Translations under genes and position numbers: made by a program
Origin: Pempheris klunzingeri
Lineage: Eukaryota > Chordata > Actinopteri > Acropomatiformes > Pempheridae
Direction of reading: 5' to 3'
Assembly: GCF_042242105.1 (NCBI RefSeq)
Contig: NC_092026.1
Span: 20,417,691 to 20,481,690, forward strand
Length of the DNA: 64,000 nucleotides
The notes under the pieces: model-generated
The model's database searches: none
Told to the model about the DNA's origin: nothing
Seen by the model: only the letters and a program-made list of their open reading frames with translations
In this document: positions 47,116 to 60,600 of the stretch, piece after piece
Numbering within the stretch: the stretch's first letter is position 1
Layout of the letters: every line of letters begins with the position of its first letter

Positions 47116-49380
47116 ATAACGCAATATACTGTTAATGTTACTGATGTGACATTGAAGCTAGTTAAGTTGTAGCTTCTTCTATAGTCTTTTGATTTAGCAT
47201 AGTGACAATATATGGATATGGGTCATCTCATAAATTGGTCTGATAAAAGAACTTGATTATGAGAATTAGAAATGTAGGAGTGTGCAAATATAACCAATGG
47301 ATACAAAATATACACAATGCCAAAAATGTGAACAAGGTCAACAGTAAGGATCTTAAATCACTCGTATCTATAGTTGAATATATTAGCAGAAAATAGAAAT
47401 ACTCTACAACTGTGGTGCAGGTACCTAAAGAATGGTGCTAATGTATAGTACGTAGTTTCTTCACACCACTTCAGTTTATCTTTATTTTAATGAAAGGATC
47501 TTTGAATGGCTCTTATGTTTGCTGTGACCGTTACACACTCAAATATCAAGGCAAATTCCCTGTATGTTTTACACCTGCTTGACAATAAACCCACTTATGG
47601 CTCTTTTTGTTTAATCTGCCACAGTGAATGTGAAGTTTGCATCCTTCTGATCTTAAATGTGTATTTTCCCAGCATGGTTCGACAGTATGCAGTTCTTACT
47701 ATACACTCGTGGCTAAAGCAGGGCTCGTGTGCTGGAATAGACTACTCAGCCTTTTAAGGAAAAGCAAAAATGAATAGGAAAAATAGTTAAAAGAATGAAG
47801 GGATGAAAATGAATAAATGACACTATATAAAGATAACTACAAAGCAGAGTAATTTATATGCAATAAATATAAATATTTAAACATGTATAAATAAATACAG
47901 ATATACAGAAATAAATTAAATAAAAATGAAAATGTATGAAAATTCATATAATTATTCCTTTAGATTTATTTTATGCGTCCACATTTTTTATTCCTTTATT
48001 TACTAATCGTTCTATTTCAATATTGTTAATTTACTTATTTAATCCTCCTACATCTCCACATTTATTTTCCTATTTCGTCACACATTTATTCTTTTTTATG
48101 ACACTCCTATGAGTCTGTGTTGGATTAACCTCTGTGGGGTGTCAATGTCCAGTTGTAGTTTTAATTCATTTGTATCTTCAGTAAAGCAAGTGGAAGAGAG
48201 ATATAGGTGTTGTGGGTGATGGGTCATTTTTCATCAACATTTTCATTAAAAAAAAACATTTAAAAGGCTCAACGCTGGTGATAATTAGAAGAACTTATGA
48301 ACATTGAAGCAGGGGAAAAGTTTTAGTACTATATAAATCCTTTGGGAATGTGCAAGTGCAGCCTTAATAAATTAAAATTTATAGAAGATAACTGAGAGGG
48401 TTCAGAGAGGAGACACCAACCTAACTTCTGGTCTGAAGGAGAGGGTAAGAAAATTACAATTAGACCTCTACAGGAGACATCGAAGAGGTCTGTAAGCTAT
48501 ATCTCGTGTATTATGAAGCTGATTTATGATTATGATTATTTTAAAGTTATGTGTATATGTGATTTTTTAATGTTTTACCATATTATAGCTACTGTATGGG
48601 AGTGCTGGGCTATAAAAACTTAAAGACTTGAGTTGCAAACATTGTAAGTTATGTACAGGTCAAAGAAAAAAGTATTTGTTTTTCTTGTTTTTTAGTTTCT
48701 TTTTATTTCAGAGGATGAGGATCACACTGGCAAATTTCAATTTAACCATCAGTTTGCCTGGACTACCTTAAAGCAGACGTGTACGTTAGCAGAATTCTCT
48801 AGAAATTGATTTAAGGGGTTGAATAAATATCTTTCAGTTTGAGAAAATTTATAAAAGAAGAATAATTTATATGACGTATCTGGTAATATTTTCCCTAGTT
48901 AATAGTGAGTTATTGTGTTTGGCTTTTGCTTCTTATTTTCTGATGTTACTGTGAGTATTGGCTGTTTAATCTTTTGTTGATAGACCATCTAATTCTACAG
49001 TTTATTTGTATTTTAAGTAAGGGACATGAAAATTAAGATTCTTCTTCTTCCTGCTCATTTTCAGTCATACATGTGTAAAGAGTGTTCTGGTTGTGAGTTA
49101 CTTTTCTATATTTTCTGAAATTATACATAACCATGAGAAGAACAAATAAAAAATTGAATGACTTTAAATTATACTGTGTATCTTTGTTGTACTGACCTGG
49201 GGGTTTTATATCCTGTACCATAACATTTTGGTCCGTTTTCCACTGACCTACCTTTTCGGTTAATATTCTCTCGTCTCGTCAATGGTGGTGACAGCGTTAT
49301 GGTACCTTAAAATCTTTAAAAACTTAAGTTTAATGTTGTATTTTTGTTATGAAACGTCTGGATAAGAAACTGGGTCAAAA
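47116..49380 (+). other. rps8-acadm intergenic interval
   Basis: No gene is recognised. 47765-48110 is very AT-rich, with AATAAATA-type runs on the left and TATTTATT-type runs on the right. It could fold on itself and is probably a decayed inverted-repeat element. Confidence 0.5.
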
Positions 49381-49400
49381 GTCGTTTCCTGGATGCTGAG

Positions 49401-49518
49401 AGCGGACACGTGATCATTCCCAATGCTGTGATTGGCTGACACGGCGCACGTTCACAAGTGGGGCAAAGGTATTGTGGGTCGTGTCTGCTATTGAGAGGGG
49501 TGAACTGGTGTCATAACT
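49401..49518 (+). promoter_or_regulatory. acadm promoter and leader region
   Basis: GACACGTGATC (E-box CACGTG near 49407-49412) and an inverted CCAAT box ATTGGCTG (49431-49438) lie about 80-110 bp before the start codon. Local GC content is higher than in the surroundings. The E-box class fits metabolic gene control, but the factor is unknown. Confidence 0.45.
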
Positions 49519-52500
49519 ATGCTGCTCAACAAGGTGAGTTTCTTTAAATTAGCTATAATTCACCAGCATGTTTTCACAGTTTTAGCTCATTGAAGAGCGG
49601 TCGTTGCAGCTTGTTGTCCTGCTGACCGACATTTTCCTTTCTATCGAGTCAGTCAGATGAAAAATTTGCCAGCTGCGTAACAGGCTAACGGGCTAACAGG
49701 CTAACAGGCTAGCTAGGAGACAGCTAATTTTGTAATGTTTAGCCCCGGTTGGAGCCTCTCGTGTGATACATTTACCTCAGAGAAAAGCACCTGTGTCTTT
49801 CAAACATAGTCATTTTGGCTAGTCGTCTCTGAAATACCTAGAAGGCCTTGTTATTTTGTCAATATTTACCCCGAATCTGAGGCTCTTCTACGGATCCCCG
49901 GAGGTATTATGAGGGACAAAAACGACTACCAAATTATAATTATTATGATTTAGCAAAAGACCGTGGTTTTAGTACTGAATTCGTTGTTGTGGTGTTGTTG
50001 TTGTACTGGACTGCTTCATATGCACAGTGTTTTTTTGATATTCTGACTCTTAATGTATAGTAGTAGAGTTTCCCATTCCTGGTCCTGGGTTCATGTGTTT
50101 TTTTGATGAGCCCTCATATGATGCTGGGTCATGGCAGGGCTATTGCATTGAACTGCATTAGATTGAATAAACAGGCCACTGAGCATATGAATAGCTTAAT
50201 TTATAGAGTTTGAATCAGTTATTACTTATATTTGCCTATACAAATGTTATTAGATTTTGTATTTGCATATAAAACATTGCATACATTTTCTTGTGTGTGT
50301 TGCACAAAAGGAGTAAGGACGTATGTATCTGATTTCCTGATGGCTTGATAGGAAATGGAGTTGCAGCTTGAGAAATAGGTTAATCTGCTTAAACAAACTG
50401 GGCCTAACTCATGTTTTACTAAATTAAAAATATAAAAGTTGTGTGTAACTTTTTTCGCTGATCTCTTCCTCCTCCATGCACAGGTGCTCAGAACCAGTCT
50501 GCGGTCTGGTATCCGGCTGCAGAGCACCAGCGCTGCTGCCGCAGATGTTGCAGCGTCTCACAACGGCCACTCGGCATCTCCTGGTTTCTGTTTTGGTGAG
50601 TGGGATGTGGAACCTTTACATAATTTTAAGGGATATGGTCGCTTCTTTTCATATCTGCCTTGAAATAATACTCGCATGCTGTTACGGTATGTACACTGAA
50701 AGAGTTATTGGTCACTGTAATCGTTGCCTGATCTTTAAACTGTGAGTTGAAGTTGCTTCTCGTGAGTCTTCTTGCTACATTCGTCCCACAGAGCTGACGG
50801 ATCAGCAAAAGGAGTTCCAGCAGCTGGCGAGGAAGTTTGCACGTGAAGAGATCGTCCCTGCGGCACCTGCTTATGACAGGAGTGGTGAAGTGAGTACAGT
50901 CCAAAGATTAGGCTGCAGTGAGTGTATATGTAAGAACATGTGAAATTCCCCTCAGGGATCAGTCGTGTATGTATTTACATATAATTATACTCTTAAATGT
51001 CCTGTTATTGTGTAGTATCCTGTCCCCATCATCAAGAAAGCATGGGAGCTTGGTCTGATGAACGGTCACATTCCACAGGAATATGGTATGTTATTGTCTT
51101 TGTCCATTTCAAAATTACTTCCGTATTTTAAACCTTTTCATTACAAATACTGAGTTCCCCCTTTGTGGTAGGCCATGTGCATCCTGACAGTTTGTCTCAC
51201 ATCAGTTGTGTTTGTAGGTGGTGGCCTAAATAACAGCCACACTTAAGCAAATTCAGTATATATTCATTAAGTGTGTTAATGTTTTTGTTATGCCGATGGA
51301 AATGTTTTATTATTTATAGTCATCCCTTTTGCTTTCAGGTGGAATGGGCTTGTCAATATTTGACAACTGCCTCATCACAGAAGAGTTGGCTTATGGCTGC
51401 ACAGGAGTACAGACGGCTATTGAAGCAAACTCTCTGGGAGTAAGTGTTCGTTTATCAGGGTTATAAGGGATTCACTTTCTCTTAACTAGTTTTGAAGGAG
51501 CTGGAGCTCATTTTGCACTGGGGGATCTGCATTAATGAATCTGATTCATTTGTACTCGTTATGATCCACTAACGTTAGGAATGACACGAAATGAATAAAT
51601 CCCAGTTTCTGTTGTCCTCAGTGACAAGTTGACTTATGAGACCACAGCCCCCACTTTCAAATGTATCAATAAGATTTAAAGGACAACCATCTTTATCCAC
51701 CACTGAGTTTTTTTTTTAACCCCCAGTGGACTCTTGAGCAAGGCAAACGCAGACATGCACTCCAAGTCCAAACTCTTCCTGTATAATTTGATGGAAAACT
51801 TTATTCCTTTTTTGGGGATTTAAAAAAAAAAGCCAAAGCTTCACTGCTGCTACTGAACATTATCGATCTAATTTTCTATAATCAGTATTTTCAGGATGTG
51901 CAAGTCTTTTGGTCATAACAATGATTAGTAATGGAGGATGGAACTAAGTTCTATCTGTTTTTCCCACACAGCAAATGCCTGTTATTTTAGCTGGCAATGA
52001 TGCACAGAAGAAGAAATACCTGGGAAGATTGACTGAGGAGCCTCTTATGTGTGTAAGTATTTATTCTCAGAAGGGCCTTATTGTATATTTATTTATTTTC
52101 ATTTACACATGCCAAAGTTTATGTTGAATCTTTCCTCAACAGTGATGCACTGACAGAGATTGACAATGTGGAGGGAGAAACATAGGCATTGACATATTAT
52201 GGTGTTACCTCACTACGGCCTGCTGACACCAGCTAAAAATAAATAAATAAATGGAAAACGTTCCTGCTCTCTCTTGCATCAGATCAGACGGGGTTAACTG
52301 CTGTGTGTTGTGCTTTTGGCAGGCGTACTGCGTCACGGAGCCCGGGGCGGGATCCGATGTGGCCGGCATCAAGACCCGAGCTGTGAGGATGGGCGATGAG
52401 TATGTTGTTAACGGGCAGAAGATGTGGATCACCAATGGTGGGAAAGCTAACTGGTGTGTACTCTCTACCGTTGCTCCTGTTGTGCACTAAGAATGAGAGA

Positions 52501-54580
52501 ACTGAACATTTTAATCCTTATTAAGGAAGGATTTATTGCAGGATTATACTGTTGCATTAGTTTTAGCTGGATGCACCTAATAAATTGACAACTGTGTGTG
52601 CATATACGTGTCCTTTAAAATGTAATGAATACTGATATGTAGAAAGTGTCTGTCCTGAAGCTTATTTGTACATTCACACATCCTTCATCTTCCTAGGTAC
52701 TTCCTTCTGGCCCGTACTAACCCAGATCCCAAATATCCAGCAGGCAAGGCTTTTACTGGCTTCATTGTGGATGCCGACACTCCAGGAATTCAGATAGGAA
52801 GGAAGGTGAGATGAGGCTGGTTTTGTTTTTGTTTTTTTTTCTGATTTTATTCTGTATGTTAGAGAAGGTGTGTCATAGGTGGAAATTAAGTTTTTAAGGG
52901 AAGCAATTTAGAAAAATATTTCCTCAGTCCCATTAGACCAAGAAAGAATATGTTTTTCTAAGGGCTCCATGTATGTATGTCTGCATGAAACATTTAAAGC
53001 TACAAAATCACATTTCTAATTTTCCCTCATACTGCAGTCATATGAGACACAAACCTGCTGAATGTCTCTCAAATTTGAGACTTTGAGCTCAAAGGGAATA
53101 TTGTTTACATGTGAAGTTTATTATGATTGTAGATGAGTGTCATCGCTGTCTAAATTATTTGATAGAATTAGATTATAATTAATAAGGACACACCTTAGAG
53201 TCGGTGCGGATGGTCCCATAATTTATTTCTGGGGTTGCAGTCCAAAGGTTTGACACAGTGACATGTGCACCACAAGATAACGTGTCCTTGTGTGTGTGTT
53301 CTGTGCTTGTAGGAGATGAACATGGGCCAGAGGTGCTCTGACACCAGAGGCATCACCTTTGAGGATGTGAGGATCCCAAAGGAGAACGTCCTGATCACAG
53401 AGGGAGCCGGCTTCAAAATTGCCATGGGTGCCTTTGACAACACCAGGCCACCGGTAGGTCTTCTTCTGTGGTACCATGAATATATGTCTCTCTTGTTGTG
53501 GTAATAACCCTAACCCTTTTTTTTGGGGCAATTTCAATTTCAATGGATCTGAAATGTCTTGTCACAGCAGGACTTTGGTTACTGTGACCTAAAGTCAACA
53601 GTGTCCTTTTACAGCAGCAAATGCTACTTGTGTGGGAATAAAAACTTTGAGAATACCAGTTTAAACTGATGTGCTCGAGGAATAAAAATCTGTAAAAGAA
53701 ATCAATGTTTCTTATCTGCAGACTTCATGATTCATGATTTTTACACTGCCTTTATATAGTAACAGCAAATGTGTTAATTGATTAATGGACTAATCATTGC
53801 AGCTCTACAACCGTGCAATTTCATGCTTTCAACCATTTCAAATGGAAAAACCAATGTTTAGTTGTTTTTGTCACTGAAGATTTGTGTCTTTGATGTTTGC
53901 TAATGTAATTGTTATGATGCAGGTGGCAGCAGGAGCAACAGGCCTCGCACAGAGGGCACTGGAAGAAGCTACCAATTACGCACTGGAGAGGAAGACTTTT
54001 GGCAAAGTTATCGCTGAGGTTTGTTTTTAATAAGTCATTGTTGTTCCTTCACAGGACATTGATTATAACCCATTTTGAGTTCATTGGATTAGTGGTACAG
54101 TCATTACCGTAACTCATGATAAATCAGATAGCAGAACAGTGGTAAAAGTACATTGATGCTGCTTCACAGCACCAGGCCGTGTCCTTCCTCCTGGCTGAGA
54201 TGGCGATGAAGGTGGAGCTGGCCAGGATGGCGTACCAGAGGTCCGCCTGGGAAGTGGACCAGGGTCGCAGAAACACTTACTACGCCTCCATCGCCAAAGC
54301 CTTCGCTGGAGACATCGCCAATCAGGTGGCCGCTGACGCCGTCCAGGTATTCGGAGGGAACGGCTTCAACAGTGAATACCCGGTAGAGAAGCTGATGAGA
54401 GATGCCAAGATCTACCAGGTGGGTGCTGATGTTGTGCATCTAACCACCGCTAACAGAGCTATCTGGCAAACGTTCAGTGTCCTTAAGTTTTTCTTATTTC
54501 CTTTGTAGATCTACGAGGGCACAGCTCAAATCCAAAGACTCATTATTGCCCGAGAACACCTGGGAAGATTCAAGAAATGA
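49519..54580 (+). CDS. acadm: Medium-chain acyl-CoA dehydrogenase, mitochondrial
   Basis: A homotetrameric matrix flavoenzyme that catalyses the first step of mitochondrial beta-oxidation: C4-C12 acyl-CoA to trans-2-enoyl-CoA, passing electrons to ETF. Twelve exons join in phase: 49519-49533, 50484-50595, 50792-50889, 51016-51085, 51339-51439, 51972-52052, 52323-52453, 52697-52805, 53313-53453, 53923-54018, 54170-54418 and 54509-54580. They give 424 residues (human 421). The N-terminus is an Arg/Ser/Ala-rich transit peptide ([19 protein letters not shown]). FAD/substrate signatures are intact: [22 protein letters not shown] and [14 protein letters not shown]. The catalytic base is Glu404 ([10 protein letters not shown]), equivalent to human precursor Glu401. 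Exon 1 codes only five residues. In human the same neighbour, RABGGTB, follows directly. Confidence 0.97.
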
Positions 54581-55360
54581 GCTCACCTGACTTGCCCTCA
54601 TTCAAATGTACTTAGTTGAAACTTTTCTATACATACATGTGTGTCTGGACATAGATCAAATTACTGAAGCTCAGGTTACAGTTGTCAAATGTTATTTGCC
54701 TTAACATCACTTCATCCTGCCTTGCTTTTTTGGACTGATCCACACCCTGAATTGGTAGACAGCCGTCCACCTTTCTAATCAATGAACATCGAAACCCATC
54801 AACAAGTCGTGTCCCCTTTTTTCTGTCAGTCTTTCAAAGGGTTTTCCAAATGTAGCTCAGAACTGTGGCCTTATTTTGTGACTAAATGAGATCCACCAAC
54901 TTCACTCAAAAGATCACATGACCATGTCCTGCCAGGCTTCAGTCTGTCTACGTTGTAAATAATGGCAGTTACATACAAACTCCACTGTTTTTAATAGCAG
55001 CCTGGATATGGTATTGAACAGGATATTTAAAAAAAAAAAACTGAAAAAAACTTGTTTAGCAATTAACCCTAAGCACTATTTGCCAGTTGTCTCATCATAC
55101 ATTAAACTGTAAAGTTTGGGGTTTGACTATCCCTATTGACCCTCTGCACCCATTCTGAAAATTCAAACTTATAAAATGGTTAGTTTCATACAGTAGATCT
55201 TAAATCTTGATCTTTTGATTTCTCACCAGAATGTGTTAGATAAGTTTGTATTTGATGATTTGTTTAACGACTGGGGAAAAAAAAAAAAGAAGCATGCTGT
55301 CTGAAAATGTTTTTTTTGTTCCTTTAACAACGATCACTTCCATATCACCACTAACCATCC

Positions 55361-55366
55361 AATAAA
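55361..55366 (+). terminator. AATAAA poly(A) signal, acadm
   Basis: About 780 bp after the stop. An earlier ATTAAA occurs near 55100, so alternative ends are possible. Confidence 0.5.
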
Positions 55367-55904
55367 GAGAGACATCAGCTTGACACTTCACCATGGCGAA
55401 CCTCTGCAGAAGGTATGGATGTGATTCAGCTCTCACTAACATCCATCACTTTTGACAGATTGGTGAATATATCTGAAGCTTTTAAGTCTGTATATCATCC
55501 ATTTATTAAATTATTCCACTCAATCTTGAACTGATTGCGGTGTTTTTTGTGGACTCCGATAATATTAAAAAAAAGGTCTGTTTTTAATTTTTAAGTTAGA
55601 TGAACCAAGAAAATGAAAACCTTCAAGCACTTTGTGTATTTATCTGTTTGTAATTTGTTTAATGGCCTCTTAAGTCCATGCTGGCTCATCTGGAAAATAG
55701 AGTTTCTCTCTGGGAGGCAAAATCATACAGGATACATAAGATTAATGTCCAGCCTGTATTAATATCTGGAGCATGACACTCAAATTTTACAGCATCCCAA
55801 ATATACTAATTGTAAACACAATGATAACATAGCAGGTTGTAATAGGTGGTTGTAAAGTCTCCAGAAACAGAAACACGACTAGCACAAAAAGTGCGTGAAG
55901 GTGC

Positions 55905-56648
55905 CTGATTGCTCAGGGTCCCTAGCAGGGCTCGTCGGCCTCGACCACCGTATGGATGTAATTGTCTTTTACTTAAACAGCTAAGAACTCAGATCTCAGA
56001 CCTCCTTAACAGCAGCTACTTTGTTAGTGATTGTGGTTATCCCTTTTGTTCAAACAAGAATGCATGGTGGCAGTTTTCTGCAGAAATCAGGGTCTGCAAC
56101 TGTGTCTCACCGGACACAAGCCAGGGTACTGGAAGGAATTTCAGCTGCGTACTCTGTGGCACGGAGAGGTCTGGTAACTGTTGCTCTCAGGGCAGCAAGG
56201 GGAATTTCAGCTACATGTTCCATGACACGAGCAGGGGCTGCAGCAGGGTTTTCCATGATGCAACACATTGGTCAGAGCGCTATGCAGACAGCGAAGACAA
56301 TATTGTTGATGGTTTTCTTCATCACACACTTGCTCATTTCCATGTTCACTCACTTGGATGTCATGGAAAGACTTTGTGACGCCTTTACTGCCAGGAGTAC
56401 TGAGGACATCGTCAGACATCATAATCCAGTCGACCCACAGCGCGATCCAACTACCACTGAGCACAGATGATCAGTTATTGCCAACAGCGATCAGGCTCCA
56501 GAATTCAGTCCAGGATGATTGTTTGTTATGGGCCTGCGCTTGCCACTGGGTTCATGGGAGTAGCAGTGTGGCTCACTGCACTGTTGCCACATGATATCCA
56601 AACTCATGCAAGTGAAAATAGATTAAATGAAAATTAAAAAAAAAAAAA
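55905..56648 (+). pseudogene. intronless A-tailed segment, possible retrocopy
   Basis: Two overlapping frames stay open for about 450 bp (55909-56379 and 56021-56470). The base composition is closer to exons than to the flanking DNA. The block ends ATTAAA (56622-56627) followed 8 bp later by a 13-base A run (56636-56648), the arrangement of a reverse-transcribed, polyadenylated RNA. The 149-residue frame has a repetitive Arg/Ala/Ser segment and one hydrophobic stretch (ILLMVFFITHLLISMF). I recognise no parent gene and found no clear target-site duplication. It could instead be an unannotated gene or a SINE-like element. Confidence 0.35.
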
Positions 56649-57297
56649 GGAAGTAGCCTAATGATTTTTATTTGAAGTTGACTCAGCGTACTGTGAGTGT
56701 TTTTCCCGAGGTTGAAGCACTTATTTGAAGTTATTTGGAAATATTTGTGTATCTTATAATGTATTTTATAGTTTATGTGTTAAACACAGGTTTCTCCTTG
56801 GTAGACATGGCAAGTAATGGCTGCAAGGTTACATATGCTAAAAAAGGAAATGAAAAAAGTATTTTTTGTGCACAACAAACAAGACTTTGAACGCTACAGC
56901 AACAGAACTTTTTTTTAAATAACACCAGCTGCCAGGTCATATATATATATATACATAGATCATAAGCAGAGTTTGTTTGCTAGAAATGTCTTGTCAAGAT
57001 TAAACAGTACTCTAGTAAAGAAGTATAGTCCAGTACAGGAAGAGCCATCGTCCTTAGCGTATGCCAGTACAGGTAGCACAAAATAGTCAAGTGAAGTACC
57101 TCAAAATTCTTTAATTAAGTATAAATAATCAAATAAATACACCTAGGTCCCTCATTAAGCAAATTATTTTTGAATTTTTTGGCAAAAAGGGCACATCAGC
57201 GATACACACTCCGAAGCAGAGGGTGGCGGTAATGTTTTTGTAACCGCCTGCAGTAACAACTGAAGAAGAAGAAGAGGAAGAAGGAAGCAGTTTGATC

Positions 57298-57690
57298 ATG
57301 CGAACATTTTCAGAATGGTAACCGGCGTCATAATTTAAATGTTTTATTTAGTTGGTGTATTTTAAGGAAACATTATAGCCAAAGTGGATGGAAATCTCTA
57401 CTTGTCGCCATTCTGTCCAAATTCAGCCTCACATTGACCGCTAATCTATAAAAGCAGCTAGCAGAGTGGCTAACGTGTAGCTAGCATCACTGTTAGCATG
57501 TAAGCTAGCTCGTTGATAGCACAACATGTCAACAACTCGTCATTTAGCTTCAAAATATGAGTTAACTCAGTATCAGGGCCGGTTATAATGTTATCATACT
57601 GAACAAGGTTAGCTGCAGTTTGTGTCGTGTTTTGAATATGTTGATGTGTTTAATGTATAATGTGATGTTTATTAAAGGGTACCCAAGTGA
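57298..57690 (+). promoter_or_regulatory. rabggtb leader with overlapping upstream ORF
   Basis: An ATG at 57298 (gatcATGC) starts a ten-codon frame that, after splicing 57317 to 57678, stops with TGA at 57688-57690. It therefore overlaps the true start (57315, cAGAATGG) out of frame. If transcription begins upstream of 57298 it would reduce initiation at the main start. The transcription start is not determinable here. Confidence 0.4.
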
Positions 57691-60600
57691 AAGATGTCAT
57701 TATTAAGCCTGATGCGCCCAACACACTGCTGCTGGACAAACATGCAGACTACATCGCCGCCTACGGCTCCAAAAAGGATGACTATGTGAGTAAAGGCAGT
57801 CTCATGGGGTCTCTAAATGTGGTTTTCTACCCTGAACCCTTCTGTCCACATACGTTTGAGTAGTTTTTCTTGTTTTACTAGAGTTTTGCAAACTTTAGAC
57901 AAAAGTCTGCTTCTGACTGTGTGGCAACAGTCCATGAAGAAATGGTTTTCTCAGTTTGGTGTGGAGGAACTCTTCTGGCCTGCACAGAGCCCTGAGCTCA
58001 ACCCCATCCAACACCTCTTGGATGAAGTGAAACAGTGGCCTTATAACTTTACATCAGTGGCCATAACTTAACATCAGTGGCCATAACTTAACATCAGTGG
58101 CAATAACTTAACATCAGTGCTCTCATGGCTGAATGCAAGCAAATCCCTGCAGCCAGACACCAAAATCTTGTGGAAAACCCGAAACCATCCACTCAACCTC
58201 ATCACACCAGAGGAAATAACAAAAGAACAATTTATGATATTTTCAGGCTCTGACACTTCTTGTAGAAAGTGTGTTCCTCTCTAAAAAGTTTTTTTTTATT
58301 ACAAAATCATACCTAATAAGTCTCATTGTATTTATGATGTAATGAAAGGCCCTTTTGCTCTCGTCAGCAAACATTAAAGATACAACTCCTTTATTGGTAT
58401 CTGTGTCTACTGATGTGTGGCTTTAGATTTCATTCTGTTTTCAGCCTAAAACCCTGTCTGTATTTTACACTTAAAGGCATACCTAACCCTGGGCCCCATT
58501 TTTACATATTTTGGGCTCAAGATGACTGGTGGGTACAAAACCATTAGTGACTGGTCTACCGCTGCTTTGATCAGTTAGTTTTGTTGTGCTATTGCGTGAA
58601 TCTGGTGTTTTAATTCGGATCCAACACAATATTTGTGTAACACACGATAACACAGTGTTAGACCAGCCACTGTAAAATTACTGTTTTTCTCAATGGAGTC
58701 TGGTGGCTTTGAAGAGAATGACGTAAATACTGTGTCTGGTTTAACAAAAAGGATCTCAAAGGTCAAACTCTGTAGATATCCTTTCCATAATGCTGTTAGA
58801 CACTTAAAATCTGAGCCTATCAGTGGCAGAAACAAGCACTTTTAGTGGACGTACTTTGAAGGCACATAATTAGATTACAACCATTGCAGCCTGTTCACAG
58901 CTGAGTTAATCCACTGGACCAATTCCAAACCTTTTTCTTTTGTCATTTCAAACTCAAATTTGAAAAAAAGGGCTCAGGTTTACAAATACCCAAGTTATCT
59001 GTTAAAGCTTTTGCTATATTTATTATGCAAAGTTTAGGGATTTGCTGATTTACACAAAGTTCAAAAACATGTTTAATCTCTTAATAAACAAGGGCAGAAA
59101 CCCTTTTCCATGGGCTGTACAGTAAAGAGGTTCTGGTCATTCATGTCCTGTTGTGTTTCTTCCAGGAATACACACTGTCAGAGTACTTGAGGATGAGCGG
59201 CATCTACTGGGGGCTGACGGTGATGGACCTGATGGGGCAGCTGCCCCGGATGAACCGACAGGAGATCATAGACTTCATCAAAGCCTGTCAGCACGAGTGT
59301 GGAGGCATCAGCGCCAGTATCGGACACGACCCCCACCTGCTCTACACCCTCAGCGCCGTCCAGGTGACTCTTCAGACAGTTAACATGAAATTAGCCAGAA
59401 TGGCAGATTTATTCTCGTCTTGTATCAACTTTTATGTTGTGAAAGGTTGGAATTGTTGCCAGCTAGAAAGTCAGTACTTTGATTTTAGGTTGATGAGATG
59501 TTGCAGAAATATAAAAGTATTTTAGATGATTTCAACCCTGCATGACACACAGAATTTTGAGATAAATGTAGTGCTTTTTATTGATTTAATTAATCGGAAT
59601 ATCTTTTAGTAATTTTTCAGCAATTCCAGTGGTCAATACTGTATATTTTACTTTTATGTGCAGCCTCATTATCTGTGGTTATAAGAAGATTTTTCCTCCT
59701 GAAAAATCTTTGTGATTAAAGTGATAATTTTTTAGTCAACTCCCACAAAACCTGTGTTTGATAGCATCAGATTTGTAAATTAGCTTGATTGCGATGCAAC
59801 GCTTGTGTTCAGTCTTTTCTGGGTTTTTTTTTACCTTTTATATCTGGATTAATTACTATACTTTTTAAAATGGCTCCCTCAGATCCTGTGCTTGTATGAC
59901 AACATGGATGCGATTGATGTGGACAAAGTGGTGGAATACATCAGAGGACTGCAGCAGGAGGACGGCTCATTTGCAGGGGACAAATGGGGTGAGCAGGATT
60001 TACTCTGATTCATGCTGTGTGAAGAACGTTTACCCCTCATATAATAAAAAAAGGAATTAATGAAAATGACACAAGAATTTTAGTACAGTGGACAAAATAG
60101 CCCACATATCGAATCACCAGTTGAGTATGTACTTCTTCAAATATATTACAAGTATACAACATGAATAATTGTTGTCATAGATGGCTTGCAGCTGAAATCC
60201 TAAGATACAATATTCTTTGTCTTAACAGGAGAAATAGACACAAGATTTTCCTTCTGTGCTGTTGCTACACTTGCATTACTGGTATGTACATCAGGTTTTT
60301 GTCTTTACTCAACACTGTTATACTTTAAAAAATATTGTTATAATGTTTGACGATGACTCTCTGTGCTCCCCTCCTCCCAAGGGCAAGATGGACACAATAA
60401 ATGTCGACAAAGCTGTAGAGTTCGTCTTATCCTGTATGAACTTTGATGGGGGTTTTGGCTGCAGACCTGGTTCAGAGTCTCATGCTGGTCAGGTGAGTAT
60501 GTCCTCGTGTAGTTTCAGATAATCACGGTGGGGCTTTCATGTTCATCCATCATTTTTCAAACAAAAACAACAACATCCTGAACTTAACCCAGAAGTCAGA

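Larger units (their letters stand above)
54581..57240 (+). other. acadm 3' UTR and spacer to rabggtb
   Basis: The acadm 3' UTR runs to about 55370. The spacer then holds an intronless A-tailed block (55905-56648) and AT-rich DNA. No recognised gene. Confidence 0.55.

Noticed and set aside
58051-58119. CRISPR-like short repeats
   Set aside because: The repeats are directly adjacent with no spacers, and the DNA is vertebrate.
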